Shown here: positions 45,105 through 57,585 of the stretch, piece after piece
How the letters are laid out: the number at the start of each line of letters is the position of its first letter
How positions within the stretch are numbered: position 1 is the first letter of the stretch
Assembly: GCA_032622095.1 (NCBI GenBank)
Contig: CP136066.1
Location: 108,273,319 to 108,337,318, forward strand
Source of the DNA: Siphonodentalium dalli
Lineage: Eukaryota > Mollusca > Scaphopoda > Gadilida > Siphonodentaliidae
DNA: 64,000 nucleotides
Direction of reading: 5' to 3'
Translations under genes and position numbers: made by a program
The notes under the pieces: model-generated
The model's input: the letters and a program-made list of their open reading frames with translations, nothing else
Told to the model about the DNA's origin: nothing
Database searches by the model: none

Positions 45105-45730
45105 TGTGGTTCGCCCATTTTTATGTGTACCCATACCATAGTATGGTACACATAGTGTCGTCATCCGGATTGACCACTCGTCCTTCGTCTGTCCGTCCGT
45201 CTGTCCATCCATAGACCCTTTACACATAGTGTGATAACTCAAACATTTTCTATCCGACCAGAACCATATTTTGTATATGAGTTTCTCAGACAAAGATAAA
45301 GACGCAGTTTGAATATGGGTTTGATATGTGTTTTTTTTACGGAGTTATGACCCTTTTTATGTTTACCCATACCATAGTATGGTAAACATAGTGTCGTCCG
45401 GATTGACCACTCGTCGTTCGTCCATCTGTCTGTCCGTAGACACTTTACGAGTAATGCGATAACTCAAACATTTTCTATCCGATTGGAAACAAATTTTGTA
45501 TATGGATTTCTCAGCTTTGGGTTTGATCCGAGTTTTTGTTACAGAGTTATGGCCCTTTTTCGACTCAGAGTTCACGCATTCTGCCATAACTCAAACATTT
45601 TTTATATGATTGGAACCAAATTTGGTGTGTGAGTTTCACAGCCCAAAATACAGATTGAGTTCGAATATGGGTTTGATCCGATTTATTTTAAAGGAGTTAT
45701 GACCCTTTTTTGAGAAAAAAATTTGAACCT
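45105..45730. repeat. Dispersed 'accatagtatggta' repeat with tandem modules
   Basis: Two heads with the palindrome CCATACCATAGTATGG (near 45129 and 45367) are each followed by 'cggattgaccactcgtc', a CCGT/CTGT run, and then modules 'ataactcaaacattttctatccgat ... aattttgtatatg ... ggagttatgaccctttt'. It is related to 52503-53040. Conserved reading through all copies reflects repeat homology, not genes. Confidence 0.8.
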
Positions 45731-46426
45731 TTTTTTAAAAAAATTTTTAATTTATTTTTAACATTTATACATGTAATAATAATTTAAAAAAAATGTCATT
45801 GACTCTTTCATTTGTTTTCATTTAGATATTGATGATTATGATACAAGTTGATAAAAAGGTTTGCAATGTGTCCCTTTAAATATTTAGTTATGAACCCATA
45901 AATTAATAGTGTTAAGGTGCCATTACACCAAGGAGCTGTTCTGCATACAGGGATCTCCCATTAATGTCAAGTAGCAGTTGAATAACATAATTCCTCCTGA
46001 TATCTGAACACATGTGTAGTCACAATATTGGAGTGTACTGTCACTGGTTAATAGAATGTTATTTATTTTGTGATAGACTGTATCCCACAGACCAGTTAAT
46101 TATGATGGACAGTCTGTGAAAGATTTCCTGATAAAACAGTGCTTTGAAAGTTTGTTGGATGCTGCATTGCACAGCTGATAATATATCTCTACAGATGGTC
46201 TGAGGTCATTATAATGTTATTGCATTAATAGAGATGTCAGCATCAATATAAACAATGTTTGATTTGTTGAAAGCTCTGCTATATAATTGATATTAATGGG
46301 ATATTAATGAGGTGTCTTTATTTTGATGGGTGTTTTTGGTAGAATTTGAGATTTTATCATTGTAAACTTAAATTGGACTCTCTTAACCCAAGTATTCCAT
46401 GTCCAGGTCACCTTTTTCACATTTAA

Positions 46427-46631
46427 CCCAAGGCTGTGGTGGTGCAGCATTACAGATTCTGTACCACTGCATTCTCTTATATAAATGCAAGTGACCCATA
46501 AATTCCAATAATTTGTTTTATGTACATTAAATTTTGTCTATAATTATACATAACAGTATACTCTATAATTCGACATCATAACTCTCATTTGTGATTCCGA
46601 TCATAGTAATTTACTATCGCCAAGGGATGGG
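46427..46631. mobile_element. TTAA MITE, CCCAAGG ends (copy in intron 3, left)
   Basis: Begins CCCAAGGCTGTGG and ends CCAAGGGATGGG between TTAA at 46423-46426 and 46632-46635. It has a near-twin at 54115-54324, which lies in a colinear duplicated context. 46640-48420 otherwise shows no feature I can support, apart from a TGACGTCA at about 47068. Confidence 0.75.
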
Positions 46632-48439
46632 TTAACATCTGCCGATCGTGATCGGCCTCTCGTTAAACTTAGAATTCACACATGCTACGATAACTCAAAA
46701 TGTTTTTTATCTGATTGGAACCAAATTTGTTATGTGAGTTTATCAGCACAAAATACAGATCGAGTTCGAATATGAGTTTGATCCAATTTTTGTTAATTAA
46801 TTAAGTATTATTAATAAAAAATAATTTAAATTAAAAAAAATATATTTCAATGAAATTACTGAGACTCATTTAAAGTGCAGGTAGTAATAATTAATAACAC
46901 CCGATATATGTTAATTAACCACGCTTATCATGGTCAATGTGGTCTAGAGTGTCAGAAGAAATAACACCGCAGACGAAGCGGTTGTTTATTTTGCTCCCGA
47001 CGTCAATCAAAGCGAAAGCCCTCCTCTTTGCTAATAATAGTCGGCCTCTTTCGGAGAACTTCGGAAATGACGTCACAAGTTGAAGACGTATTTCCCCCAG
47101 TGCGCTAGTGTAAACAACGAATGTTTTAGAGATATGATTCACTCACGTTTTCGAGTACTTCGCATGTAATTTTGCGCCAGAATATGATTAATGTTTTGAA
47201 CACGCAGTGCTTTTCTTGTGAGTCGCAGCTATTGCATCATCAGATCGCAACCAAATGACGAAATACTGACATCAATGTGGGAAAAACGGTGTTAGTTTCT
47301 TCAGAAATAAACAATTTTTTTAACTTCGACTGTACATGCTTTAATATACACAGTACTGGAAGTTTTCTTTTGGTGTGTTCGGTTGTCAGCTCCCAAAAGC
47401 ATTCTGAGTTGAGTTTTCACTTTATGGCAATTTGAATTTAAATCCAGGTGTATTCACAAAATTCTAATAAAATTGAAATTAAATACAATATATAGTGTTG
47501 TTATACCACCCAATTGTACAAATTCAAGCACATGACTACATGAGTTGGATCTTCAACAGTGACCCGGCCATACCCCTATTTCTGACCACACCCGCTAATA
47601 TCATACCCTATGCATCTTCTTATCAGGGTAGGGTGAAGGGGGTACTGGTATATATCATAGGGTGGACCGCAGACATGATTGGATGGGGGTGTCTCTGAAG
47701 AGGTTCCAATGATTGCGGCAAAGGTTGCCTCGGACTAATTATCGCAATATACCCGCACCATTTAACTGATATCCAGGAAATAGCCTCCATTAATTGTAAG
47801 CAGCTTTATATCACAAAATTTTTCAAACTTTAGATTATGTTAGGCTCAAATTACAAATATGATGTTGATATAATTTACCCTTAATTATTTAAATATGATG
47901 TTGATGTAATTTACCCTTAATTATTGCTCTTGGTTATTGAAGTTAGGTATAATTCTTTGTCAACTATTTCATAATGCAATTGCCATGCCATGAAGTCAAT
48001 ATTTTCTTAACTGGTATGCAGGATTTCACCCCTCCCTCTCTCTTAAAATTAAGTTACTACATGTAGTAACTGGTGTTCGGGATTCGGGGTGGAGGGAGCA
48101 GTAGTGGTGGGTATATATTAAAATGATGGTATACTCAGTTTTTGAATTCATTTCTCTGAAATTAAAAGAAGATTATGTCCTCAGGTAAATTATCAAATTC
48201 ACGTGGTTAATAATTAAATTAAACATGTGGGGCATCCACAGCAAAGCACTGTAAGTGGGTGTAGCCATTTTCCTGTTTCACCCTCTCTGCATGCTAGTCA
48301 CTAGAATAAGACTCATGTAAATTCAGAAATCTTTATTATTTATATGACTTTATATTGTGGCAAATATGATTCAGTGGGTGACTGTTCTTCATTTCAAGAT
48401 CTCTCGCTCGCTATATATGTATACTAGCCGATGAGACCG

Positions 48440-48905
48440 ACGTTGTCCGGGCTATTCAAAAACCAAATTTCAAGTCAATAGCTCCACCCGTTTCCGAGAT
48501 CTGGTCTGCGCATGCGCGAAGCTGGCGTCGCACGGGCTTGGCGACCCGATAAAATTCGTATCCGGGGCAAGATACATTCACATACCAAATTTCAAGTCGA
48601 TAGCTCCACCCGTTTCCGAGATCTCGTCTGCGCATGCGTGAAACTGGCGTCGCACGGGCTCGGCGACCCGATAAAATTTGTATTCGGGGCAAGATACATT
48701 CACGTACCAATTTCAAGTCGATAGCTCCACCCGTTTCCGAGATCTCGTCTGCGCATGCGCTGCACGGGCGTCGCACAGGCTCGCCAATACGACAACGACC
48801 ACCGCCTGGTCAAACTACACACACGTACCAAGTTTCGTCCCGATCGGTCGAGAATCGTAGATTTGTATTAATGACAGACAAACAGACAGACAGACAGAGG
48901 TCTTC
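48440..48905. repeat. 122-bp tandem repeat, three units, ending in ACAG run
   Basis: Units at 48462, 48584 and 48706 share 'accaaatttcaagtc..tag', 'ctccacccgtttccgagatc' and 'gtctgcgcatgcg'. The array ends with 'cccgatcggtcgagaatcg', a CAGA run, and TA repeats. Open frames across it are an effect of the unit. Confidence 0.88.
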
Positions 48906-49094
48906 AAAATATATATGAGATATATATATATATATAACTTCTGGCTCAATATCGTCAGCTCAGCTATTTATCACGGTCATGCAACTACTATTTTCAGCAT
49001 TCTGTGTTAGAATATCATGTACCGTGGTTCTGTCTCCAGTTTCCAGACATTCAGACAACCTGCAATTAACAGATTTGAACATCTTACAATAGGC

Positions 49095-49275
49095 ATCACA
49101 GTGCTAAACAGTTCAAAACAATTACCCCCCCCCCCAATAAATTGTTTGAAAATGAAACTACAAGAACATTTTCAACCTATTGTTGGTGTGAAATTTCCAA
49201 CTAATGTTTTGGCAGCTATGAAATTTCCAACTGTTGGGGATGAGACCCCCCCTGTCGCCACGTCTCTGATCAAAT
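49095..49275. repeat. Dispersed repeat shared with 34437-34620
   Basis: Shares C-run, 'aataaattgtt.gaaaat', 'acta..agaaca.tttcaacc', 'ggtgtgaaatttccaact' and 'cctgtcgcc.cgt' in the same order. The 49330-50050 interval has no recognised feature. Confidence 0.7.
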
Positions 49276-50052
49276 GTCAGTTGTTTTGTCCCTATCTCAA
49301 GGCCAAAGACAAAAATGTTTGTGGTTAACCCTCCCCACCCCCACTCAAGTTTTGTCATGCTTTCAAGAAATTTGTTCTTAATTTTGTATACAAAAACAAA
49401 ACATTAACTTCAATGTCTCGAAATGAATGGGGTTTTCTCTCTCAAAGCATTGTGCTTATCACTGTTTATACCAAGAAAATCAAAATTAGGCTGATCTAAA
49501 TATTTTAGAAGACACGAAAAGCCGGTCATATTAAAATGTCAAGTATAATAACAAACTAATTAAAAAATACCTACAGACCGTTTTTCTTTGGCCTGTAACA
49601 CTGAATATGTTTCAGACTTAATAGCATAGAATTAATTGTGTTGACTTTTGCGGGGAAAAGAAAATCCTGAATTTAAACAAAACAAATTGAACAAAACAAA
49701 AAGAAATGGAAAATTGTCTACCACTTACCTCTATTTATTTCTCCAAGTTCTCGTGAAGCTGTCAGCCAGTCATAATTATCCATGTATATGTAGTCGGTAC
49801 TCACGGTATTGAAATAAACGTACGGCGGGTGCCGGTATGCTTATTTATTCTCAAGAAAAGTATGGGAACCCTACGTTTATTAAATTCCCCGTTAGAAATC
49901 GTATACGTCACTAGCAAAAACCGAAGCAAAATGTGAACATTTTAAACGAAAGTCGCCGACAAATTGATAGCGCCGGGCTTCCCACATCTAACAATGATTA
50001 AATATATATACTGGTACTTGTATTGTGAAAACGAAAATGAAAGTACAATCAG

Positions 50053-50646
50053 CCACCAGAGTGCAAGGACCTATACATCACGGGGGAGAACTGTGACGTG
50101 AGGATCGGTGGCATTCCGATAAAGAGACGGTGGAATTCCGATAAAGAGACGGTGGAAATCCGATAAACGAGACGGTTCGCTTTCGGCGACAAACGAGATT
50201 TTCTTCGTGTTTGGGCATTCAAACGGAATTGCCGTGACAAATCAGGTTTCATATCATCATATCGTTATTTAAGTTACTAATATCCATCAAAATCTAGATG
50301 CTACAGTGACTAAAACCAAGATAATAGCCATTTAAAAGTCACGCGACGGTTCGTTTTCCGATAAAACGAACCGTCGCGTGACTTATAAATGGTGATTCTA
50401 TTGGTTTTACTCACTGTAGCGTCTAGATTTTTATGGATATTAGTAACTAAAATAACTATATGATGATATGAAACCTGATTTGTCACGGCAATTCCGTTTG
50501 AATGCCCAAACACGAAGAAAATCTCGTTTGTCGCCGAAAGCGAACCGTCTCGTTTATCGGATTTCCACCGTCTCTTTATCGGAATGCCACCGATCCTCAC
50601 GTCGCAGTTCTCCCCCGTGTACATATATGACCCCGCTACTCTGGAC
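50053..50646. repeat. Long near-perfect palindrome (~590 bp) in MOCS1 intron 3
   Basis: Arms of about 280 bp are inverted copies around a 5-base loop at 50358-50362 (GTTCGTTTT-ccgat-AAAACGAAC). The left arm has an extra 'attccgataaagagacggtgg' unit, and a few substitutions distinguish the arms. The outer edge is 'ccagagt'/'actctgg'. The same peptide-like frames appear on both strands because of the symmetry; they are not genes. It may be a foldback MITE; I see no clear TSD. Confidence 0.93.
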
Positions 50647-50649
50647 TTG

Positions 50650-52500
50650 TAATCATGGACGTGTCTGAACTATTGGGCGAATGGTTGTCTATTTACTTGC
50701 GTGATCGGTTCCATTTTTTAACCAACGAGGGGTAGGCTATATATGATATATAGCACGGTTATTTTTGCAAACTTGAACAGATCTAACAAATACACGTGTT
50801 CCGTACAATTTGGGGCCACATAGGGGTGCTAGTATGAAGCGTATTTTGTTCTTTATAAATATTTAAATAAAAATTAATCGCTATTCTATAGTTAACAAAC
50901 AAAAAATAAGCACTGGCTTCCGAAACGGCAAGTTTGAAGCCACAATTTAGGGTTGGCCGAATGTGCATGTATATTAATAATACTGCGGCAATGCTGGGTG
51001 GAAATAATATTGATCGCTTCGTGGTCCTCACCAGCCGACCTTGTAAATTCCAAGCGCGGACTTTTCAAATCTACGTATTTTGATCGGTAGCTGGTGCCTT
51101 TAAAATCACATGGCTCACAATACAATTGCAAGATATTTTCCGCGATAGGCATAAAATATACTGATTGCCACAAAAAGTAAAATTAGCAGATAAAAAAACA
51201 AATATGAAAATTAATTTGCTGAAGTGAAAATGATATGGAATAAAAAAAATTGTGAAGCCCCCAACCACAGCTCAGGGATATATCACAAAAGATGTAAGAG
51301 AAATCACTGAAAAACGCCAATTCTAGTGATGCCAACTTGAACTTGATGATAAAAGCTGCTTGAGTAGCCAGGCGGTCCCATGAAAATTAATTAAACAACC
51401 GCTCTCGGGAGGGTGATTGTGCAAACAGTAAAAATAGTGTTCAGAGATTGTACTTATACATAGGCCTACAGGGCTAATATTTATAATGGCCAACAATTGT
51501 GGATTAAATCACGAAAAAGTATCAATATTCTACAGTCACCGTATGTACAGTGGTTAGGGGTATCCATTAGTTATGCTGTGGTATCAATTGATTTCTCTGA
51601 CACCCCCCTGTACTATTAATATTGCGCACGTACTCTTATTTATATGAAATCCCCCCTGTACCTTTATTCCATGCACCCCTGCTATTATTTGGATACCGAT
51701 CGAGAGTAGTGCTACTATATCTCAGCACCATCCAACTTATTTCTAGAATGTTACATAGTTGCCGGCATTTGGTGTATCTGTGACATTTGATCAATGACTG
51801 TTCAAACTCCGATCGGTGAATTGTCGATATGTATGGTAGAAAGTCTATCGCAAATCCGAAATCGCAATGTCGCTCACAACAACAAAAATAGAACACCTAA
51901 ACATTGAAATGCATGCTTTGCTTGCGTTGACAAATTTTAATCAACGTACACGAACAATGCAGTCTTCAACTTGTGACGTCACAAGTACGGAACGTCGCTT
52001 TTCATGATTTCGCTGATTCAAAAATATTTTTCCGTGACGTCGTCTTTGATGACGTGCTGTATCAAAACAAAGCTGGCGTTTTGCAGAAGCGACTTTTACT
52101 CTTCATTGGGTCACTATTTGGAGTTGAATTACATAAATGCGCTCATATAACCGAAATAGTCGCGACCTACACTTTAATCATCTTCATCAGGATTAATCTT
52201 ACATGGTATGAAGGTGCCTAGGTATTCAGATATTAACTCTTAATTCCCCACCCACCCTGCAAACACATGCTATCAATATCAAACTTAAATATTGGCTAGC
52301 CAATATCAATGATCTGTATCTTTATACAGACTCATTTTGGAGACCCAGCTTGTTTACACAATTTCATGTTACTGCCAAGATTAGCCTGACAGCGTCGTCT
52401 ACTGCATAGATACCGGTACTTCAAGAGTAATACCTCTTCAAGTCTTGTAAAACATTGTAATGTGTGAAACCATTTTTATTGAGGGCTACTTATTGTCTTT
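50650..52500. other. MOCS1 intron 3, no recognised feature
   Basis: AT-rich. Short frames near 50783-51268 and 51973-52221 lack motifs. A 20-base inverted match (TGACGTCACAAGTTGAAGAC) links 47068 with 51962-51981. Confidence 0.45.
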
Positions 52501-52502
52501 TT

Positions 52503-53040
52503 TATGTTTACCCATACCATAGTATGGTAAACATAGTGTCGTTGCCCGGATTGACCACTCGTCGTTCGTCCGTCTGTCCGTCCGTCCGTCTGTCTGTCCG
52601 TAGACACTTTACGAGTAATGCGATAACTCAAACATTTTCTATCCGATCGAAACCAAATTTTGTATATGGGTTTCTCAGCCCAAATCGAGTTAGAATTTGG
52701 GTTTGATCCGAGATTTTGTTACAGAGTTATGGCCCTTTTTCAACTTAGAATTCATGCATGCTGCCATAACTAAAAAAAAATTCATCTGACCGTAACCAAA
52801 TTTGGTAGGCGAGTTGCTCAGCCCAAAATACATATCGAGTTCGAATATGGGTTTGATCCGATATTTTTTAATGGAGTTATGGCCCTTTGACATAGAATTC
52901 ATGCATGTTTCGATATATCTACAATTTTTCAACTGATAGAAACCAAATTTTGTATGTGAGTTTCTCAACTCAAAATACAGATCAAGTTCGAATATGGGTT
53001 AGATCTGATTTGTTATACCAGAGTTATGGCCCTTTTTCAA
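52503..53040. repeat. Dispersed 'accatagtatggta' repeat with tandem modules, second copy
   Basis: Same head palindrome (52512-52527) and at least three ~150-bp modules ending 'agttatggcccttt'. A further head fragment is at 53503-53560. Related to 45105-45730. Confidence 0.8.
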
Positions 53041-54114
53041 CTAAGAATTGAACAGATTTGAGTTTTTGATAACCCAGGTAGATTACAATTAACTACCAAT
53101 AATGCAGCTTAACTGCAATATGAGAGACTGCAGTAGTGATCTCTTATTGAAATATTAGTTAGTTTTAGCCACTGTATATACAACATAGCTCTATGATGGT
53201 GGTGAAGCTGTAAGTGTAACCCAATCATGATTCAATGGACTGTCCCATTCAGTTCTAATGTTTTAATTGGAATAGTCTATTATTCATTTCTGGGGATGTT
53301 CTCATTTGAAATTTCAATTAATAATTCTTCTGTTATATCTCCAGGTTTCTCCTCATTCACTTGCATGGATTTCTGTAGTTAAAGATTAACACATCTCAAC
53401 ATTCCTGATACTTTCATCTGTCTGATACCATGTCTCATTTTATATTGGTTTATTTTGACACCCTCTTTGCCCCTATTGATTCATTAATTTATTTAGATTT
53501 TTATGTGTACCTATACCATAGTATGGTACACTTATTGTGATGTCCGGATTGACCACTTGTTTTCATTTAGATATTGATGATTATGATACAAGTTGATTAA
53601 AAAGATTCCCAATGTGTCCCTTTTTTTTAATAATTAAAAACAATTATTTTTTTAAGTTTGAAAATTTGAAAAACTAACACCATTATAACTCTGCCAAGGG
53701 TACCCCGAATTACCACACCAAATTTGTTTAAATCGGTCCAAAATCTTGTGTCATGTACTGGTAAATCTGTTTGGAGCAACATTAAATCAAATTCACCAAT
53801 TCCATGCCATTCCTTTGGAGCTATTGATAAGACTATATCATTTTCTGATGTCTCTTATGCCAATGTGCAAATAATCTGATAAAGAAGGCTATGGTATCTA
53901 ATTTAAAATAAAGATTCAACAATAAACATCACATGATATTAGCAGTAGACTTGGACATCTGTGCTGCAGAGTTATATCTTCAGATGGTCTGAGGTCATTA
54001 TAATTGTTTAATATTGGTTTAATAGAGAGGTCATTGTTCAACATAAACAATTCCTGAGATTTGTTGACGCTCTGCTATATTATTCCATGTTCAGCTCACA
54101 CGTTTCACATTTAA

Positions 54115-54324
54115 CCCAAGGCTGTGGTGTGGTGGTTTAGCATTACATATCCTGTACCAGTGCATTCTCTTATATAAATGCCTGTGACCCATACATTCCA
54201 ATAATTTGTGTTATGTACATTTGTCTATAATAGTACATACATGTACAGTATACTCTATAATTCAAAACCAAAACTCTCATTTATGATTCTGATCATAGTA
54301 AATTTTTATCGCCAAGGGATGGGT
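54115..54324. mobile_element. TTAA MITE, CCCAAGG ends (copy in intron 3, right)
   Basis: TTAA at 54111-54114 and 54325-54328. It is near-identical in layout to 46427-46631, including the 'gcattctcttatataaatgc' half-hairpin and the following 'ctgccgatcgtgatcggc' palindrome. Confidence 0.75.
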
Positions 54325-54594
54325 TAACATCTGCCGATCGTGATCGGCCTCTCGTTATGAACTGTTTCGAGTTAGGGGGCTGTATGGGTCAGCATCCTCA
54401 TCATATCATGGCTGTGCATATACATATATATTATATAGAGAACACTTTAAAATTTGTATTGTCTAAATATTTTTCTTGAGAGCTATACAGATTAACACAT
54501 AACTGGTCATGTTTGAATTTGGGTTTGGTCCACTCATTTTCACAGGAGTCATGACCCTCGTGAGTTAGTATTTCCTAATTATTTTGGTTTCTGG

Positions 54595-54714
54595 TAGTCC
54601 AAGTCTTCTTGTACTAAAACCAGCTAAGATATTGGGATGGCGATTTGCTGGTGTAAAGACCGGCACCTCCATCCCAATATCTTAGCCGGTTTTAGTACGA
54701 GAAGACTTGGACTA
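54595..54714. mobile_element. 120-bp hairpin MITE with 9-bp TSD
   Basis: Ends TAGTCCAAGTCTTCT and AGAAGACTTGGACTA; the arms are inverted for about 47 bp. The TSD GGTTTCTGG lies at 54586-54594 and 54715-54723. The 9-bp TSD suggests a Mutator-like mini-element. Confidence 0.88.
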
Positions 54715-54948
54715 GGTTTCTGGATGTTAATTTCATACACTTAAGGCTTACTGATAGCTCTGGTGTCTAGTCAAATAAAACTATGTGTGTTAAAATCATA
54801 GATATTTGGAAGCAAAGTTTGATTCATTGATTGTTTCCAGAATAAAATCTTTCATTTCTTAAAAGCCACCGGTCAAATAAAGCCACCTTATTCGGGGGAT
54901 GTGTGGCCTAGTTCTACTTAGAATATTATTTTGTATTTCTCTACCCAG

Positions 54949-55181
54949 CTGGTTTGAATTCATTCCGGGATATTGGCTTGGAGAAAATAGGCATCACCAC
55001 GAATGCCGTTACACTCAGCAGGAAACTACAGAAGCTAAAAGATGCGGGATTAGATCAAATAAATATCAGCCTTGATACACTAGTACCTGCTAAATTTGAG
55101 TTTGTAACCCGGCGGAAAGGATGGGAACGTGTCATGGATAGTATAGACCAGGCACTGGACCTTGGGTTTCAACCAGTCAAA
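54949..55181 (+). CDS. MOCS1: MOCS1 coding exon 4
   Basis: 233 bp, acceptor TTTCTCTACCCAG, donor GTAAGTTG; enters in phase 1 and leaves in phase 0 (residues 146-223). It reads [20 protein letters not shown], then [20 protein letters not shown], then [32 protein letters not shown] and the TTN block are core TIM-barrel strands of MoaA/MOCS1A; the human protein has [22 protein letters not shown]. The human motif TTNGINL is TTNAVTL here. The exon follows the 11-kb intron 3. Confidence 0.97.
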
Positions 55182-55239
55182 GTAAGTTGATTGAGTTTGT
55201 TTCAACTGAGATATTTATGCCAAATGTATGGCATGGGAT

Positions 55240-55815
55240 GGCACTATGACGGGTTTAATAATAATAATAACTCACTCCAACACACGTTTGTATAGTGACC
55301 ATTGTTGCGATGGTCCATTCAGACATGTATTTCCTCTAATAGAGTGACAACGTTTAAAAGAAAAACATAATAATAATAATAATTGATCCAGTTATATAGC
55401 GCATTATTCAGTCAATTAGTTTGTATGCACTTTAAATCGATTATAAACTCAGTCATATGACAGATGACACCATTGTTACGCCCATCATCCTAACGAGGAA
55501 GGAACCCCAGCTGCAACGAATTTGTGTGCATATCAAGGTCTTAGCATACTAACACGATATATTGACACCCGAACGGAGTACTCTCATTAATGCATTAATA
55601 GTTTGTAGCAGTCACAGTATGAGCGACGTTGCTCAAGGGTCAGAACTAGGCAGGAGATTAGAACAGCATATAACTCTACAGCCACACTCAGATTAACTTG
55701 AAACCTAGCCACTGTTGTGAAACTCAGTAATCTGTCTGCGAGCATTGAACTCGTAACACTGTGTTGAGAACGACTACAATTCGAACATTCTAACCGTTGG
55801 GCTACCGACATTTGG
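55240..55815 (-). repeat. Probable tRNA-derived SINE, minus strand
   Basis: On the minus strand, TAGCCCAACGGTTAGA (A-box-like) near 55805 is followed by GAGTTCAATGC (B-box-like). Body sequence continues to 'aataataataa' near 55255, which would be the tail. The tRNA arms are degenerate. Confidence 0.5.
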
Positions 55816-56373
55816 ACAAGCATTCCGTCCGGGGCCAACAACAATGATTGTCACATGAACAATAATGTGTCATATTAATGACTACTTTGACGAAGAAGTC
55901 ATTTGTAAAAATAGCAACAATTTCTTCATAAATTTGAGTCAGAGGACCACAATGGACATAAAGCTCCAACATGGGCGTGTTCTGTGGCAATGTGGGTCTT
56001 GAGGCCAAATAATCTCACCCTAATTGACAGCGGCATTTCCCACTGACTTTCTGAACCTAAGATTTATGCAGGCAAGAAATTTTTTCCTGAAATGTTATAA
56101 CTGAATTTGTTTCTCCATTTTGCAGAAACTTGGCCAAATGAAAACAAATTTGGGAAAACTAAACTAAATTAAAACTAAGCACAAAAAATAGGAACACAAT
56201 TCAAATAAAGCCATCTTTAAGAGTCAGTTGACTTCTATGATAAAATTGATACTAACCATATATTCAAATTTTAGTCCAGACTTTACAGTAAATTAACCCA
56301 AATAATACAAGAACAGAATGAGTCCCATTTATTGGAGGGAAACATCCAGATAATAAATTCAACAGACAACCTT

Positions 56374-56565
56374 CAGTGATGCTCTAATTAATCGACTTCT
56401 TAACTACAGCATAATTATGGGTAACTTTTCAGGATTTAGTTGGAAATATGGCTTGTTGCCATTTATCGGAAGGCTCTTGGCAAGAGCTTTCCGATGAATG
56501 GCAACAAGCCATATTTCCGACTAATTATGCTGTGGTTAAGAAGTCGATTAATTAGAGCATTACTG
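56374..56565. mobile_element. mariner-like hairpin MITE, 192 bp
   Basis: Ends CAGTGATGCTCTAATTAAT and its near-complement. The two halves form a long hairpin around 'ggctcttggcaagagc'. It is inserted into an older repeat whose 'cagataataaattcaac' and 'cattttctag..atttcct' blocks flank it, as at 4395-5215. The left TA is altered. Confidence 0.78.
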
Positions 56566-56668
56566 TATATGATGAACATATTATCTAGACATTTCCTACG
56601 GGGATAACTACTTGTAGTGAGTGTTTAGTATAGGAAGGGTTAAATGCCGCCTGTATGCCAGCAACATA

Positions 56669-56943
56669 CAGTAATGCCCTAAGTAATCGACTCATTAAAA
56701 AAAGCAGAATTATGGGTAACTTTTCAGGATTTAGTCGGAAATATGGCTTGTTGCCATTCATCGGAAAGCTCTCCCCGAGAGCTTTCCGATGAATGGCAAC
56801 AAGCCATATTTCCGACTAAATCCTGAAAAGTTACCATGGAGAGCTTTCCGATGAATGGCAACAAGCCATATTTCCGACTAAATCCTGAAAAGTTACCCAT
56901 AATTCTGCTGTGTTTAAGGAGTCGATTACTTAGGACATCACTG
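56669..56943. mobile_element. mariner-like MITE with a triplicated core, 275 bp
   Basis: TA at 56667-56668 and 56944-56945; ends CAGTAATGCCCTAAG and CTTAGGACATCACTG. The core block containing 'gagctttccgatgaatggca' occurs three times, once inverted and twice direct, so the copy can fold in more than one way. Confidence 0.82.
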
Positions 56944-57029
56944 TACACAAAACACGCACTGATTTGTTTATTTTTTAACAGCATGTCATTTTGAAACCAT
57001 GAATTATTAAATCATTGACACTTGATAAA

Positions 57030-57284
57030 CCCTTTCATGACTGGAGCTTCCTGAAATTTTCCGAAAACCCTGTGCCAATGCATTCTCTTATATATGCGAG
57101 TCACCCATAGGGCGCCTTGCATATATAAGAGAATGCACTGGCCTAACAATATTTACCTTGATCTTGTATGCCAGTGCATTCTCTTATATATGTGAGGCTC
57201 CCTATGGGAAACTTGCATATATAAGAGAATGCACTGGCACAGGGTTTTTAATGCTGCACCAGTGCAGCTCCCATCATGAAAGGG
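57030..57284. mobile_element. TTAA-type hairpin MITE, two hairpins
   Basis: Ends CCCTTTCATGACTGGAGC and GCTCCCATCATGAAAGGG. TTAA is intact at the right (57285-57288) and altered to TAAA at the left. It contains two separate hairpins (57072-57142; 57170-57236), each with the 'gcattctcttatatatgcgag' arms. Confidence 0.8.
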
Positions 57285-57585
57285 TTAATAAAGGGCCCAG
57301 TAATCATTGTTTCACATTGAATTCATATATTTTTGCCTCTGATGATTAACTGAGACATTGACATTCCTGTCTCAAATTTTGTTATATTTGATTCAATATT
57401 TATAAATATTATTCCATGTTCGATTTTATATTTGGTTCGTGCAAAAACAAATATTTGCAGGACCCCTAAATTTATGTCCTGAAAGAATGCTATTGCATGA
57501 TATGTTTGACAAAGTGCTAGTATATATTTAAATTTTTAAATTTTAATTATGTCCCAGAAACTGATGAAAGTTATTTCTTTCACAG

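Noticed and set aside
46915-47142. 75-codon minus-strand frame near a TGACGTCA site as a gene with promoter
   Set aside because: No family motif; the CRE-like site also occurs in unrelated places here, and the frame lies in an intron of MOCS1 on the other strand.
48456-48918. Overlapping open frames on both strands near 48.5-48.9 kb
   Set aside because: They arise from three copies of a 122-bp tandem unit, seen in several frames at once.
50049-50668. Matching proteins on both strands at 50.0-50.7 kb
   Set aside because: Identical peptides on opposite strands are the effect of the palindrome, not a gene pair.
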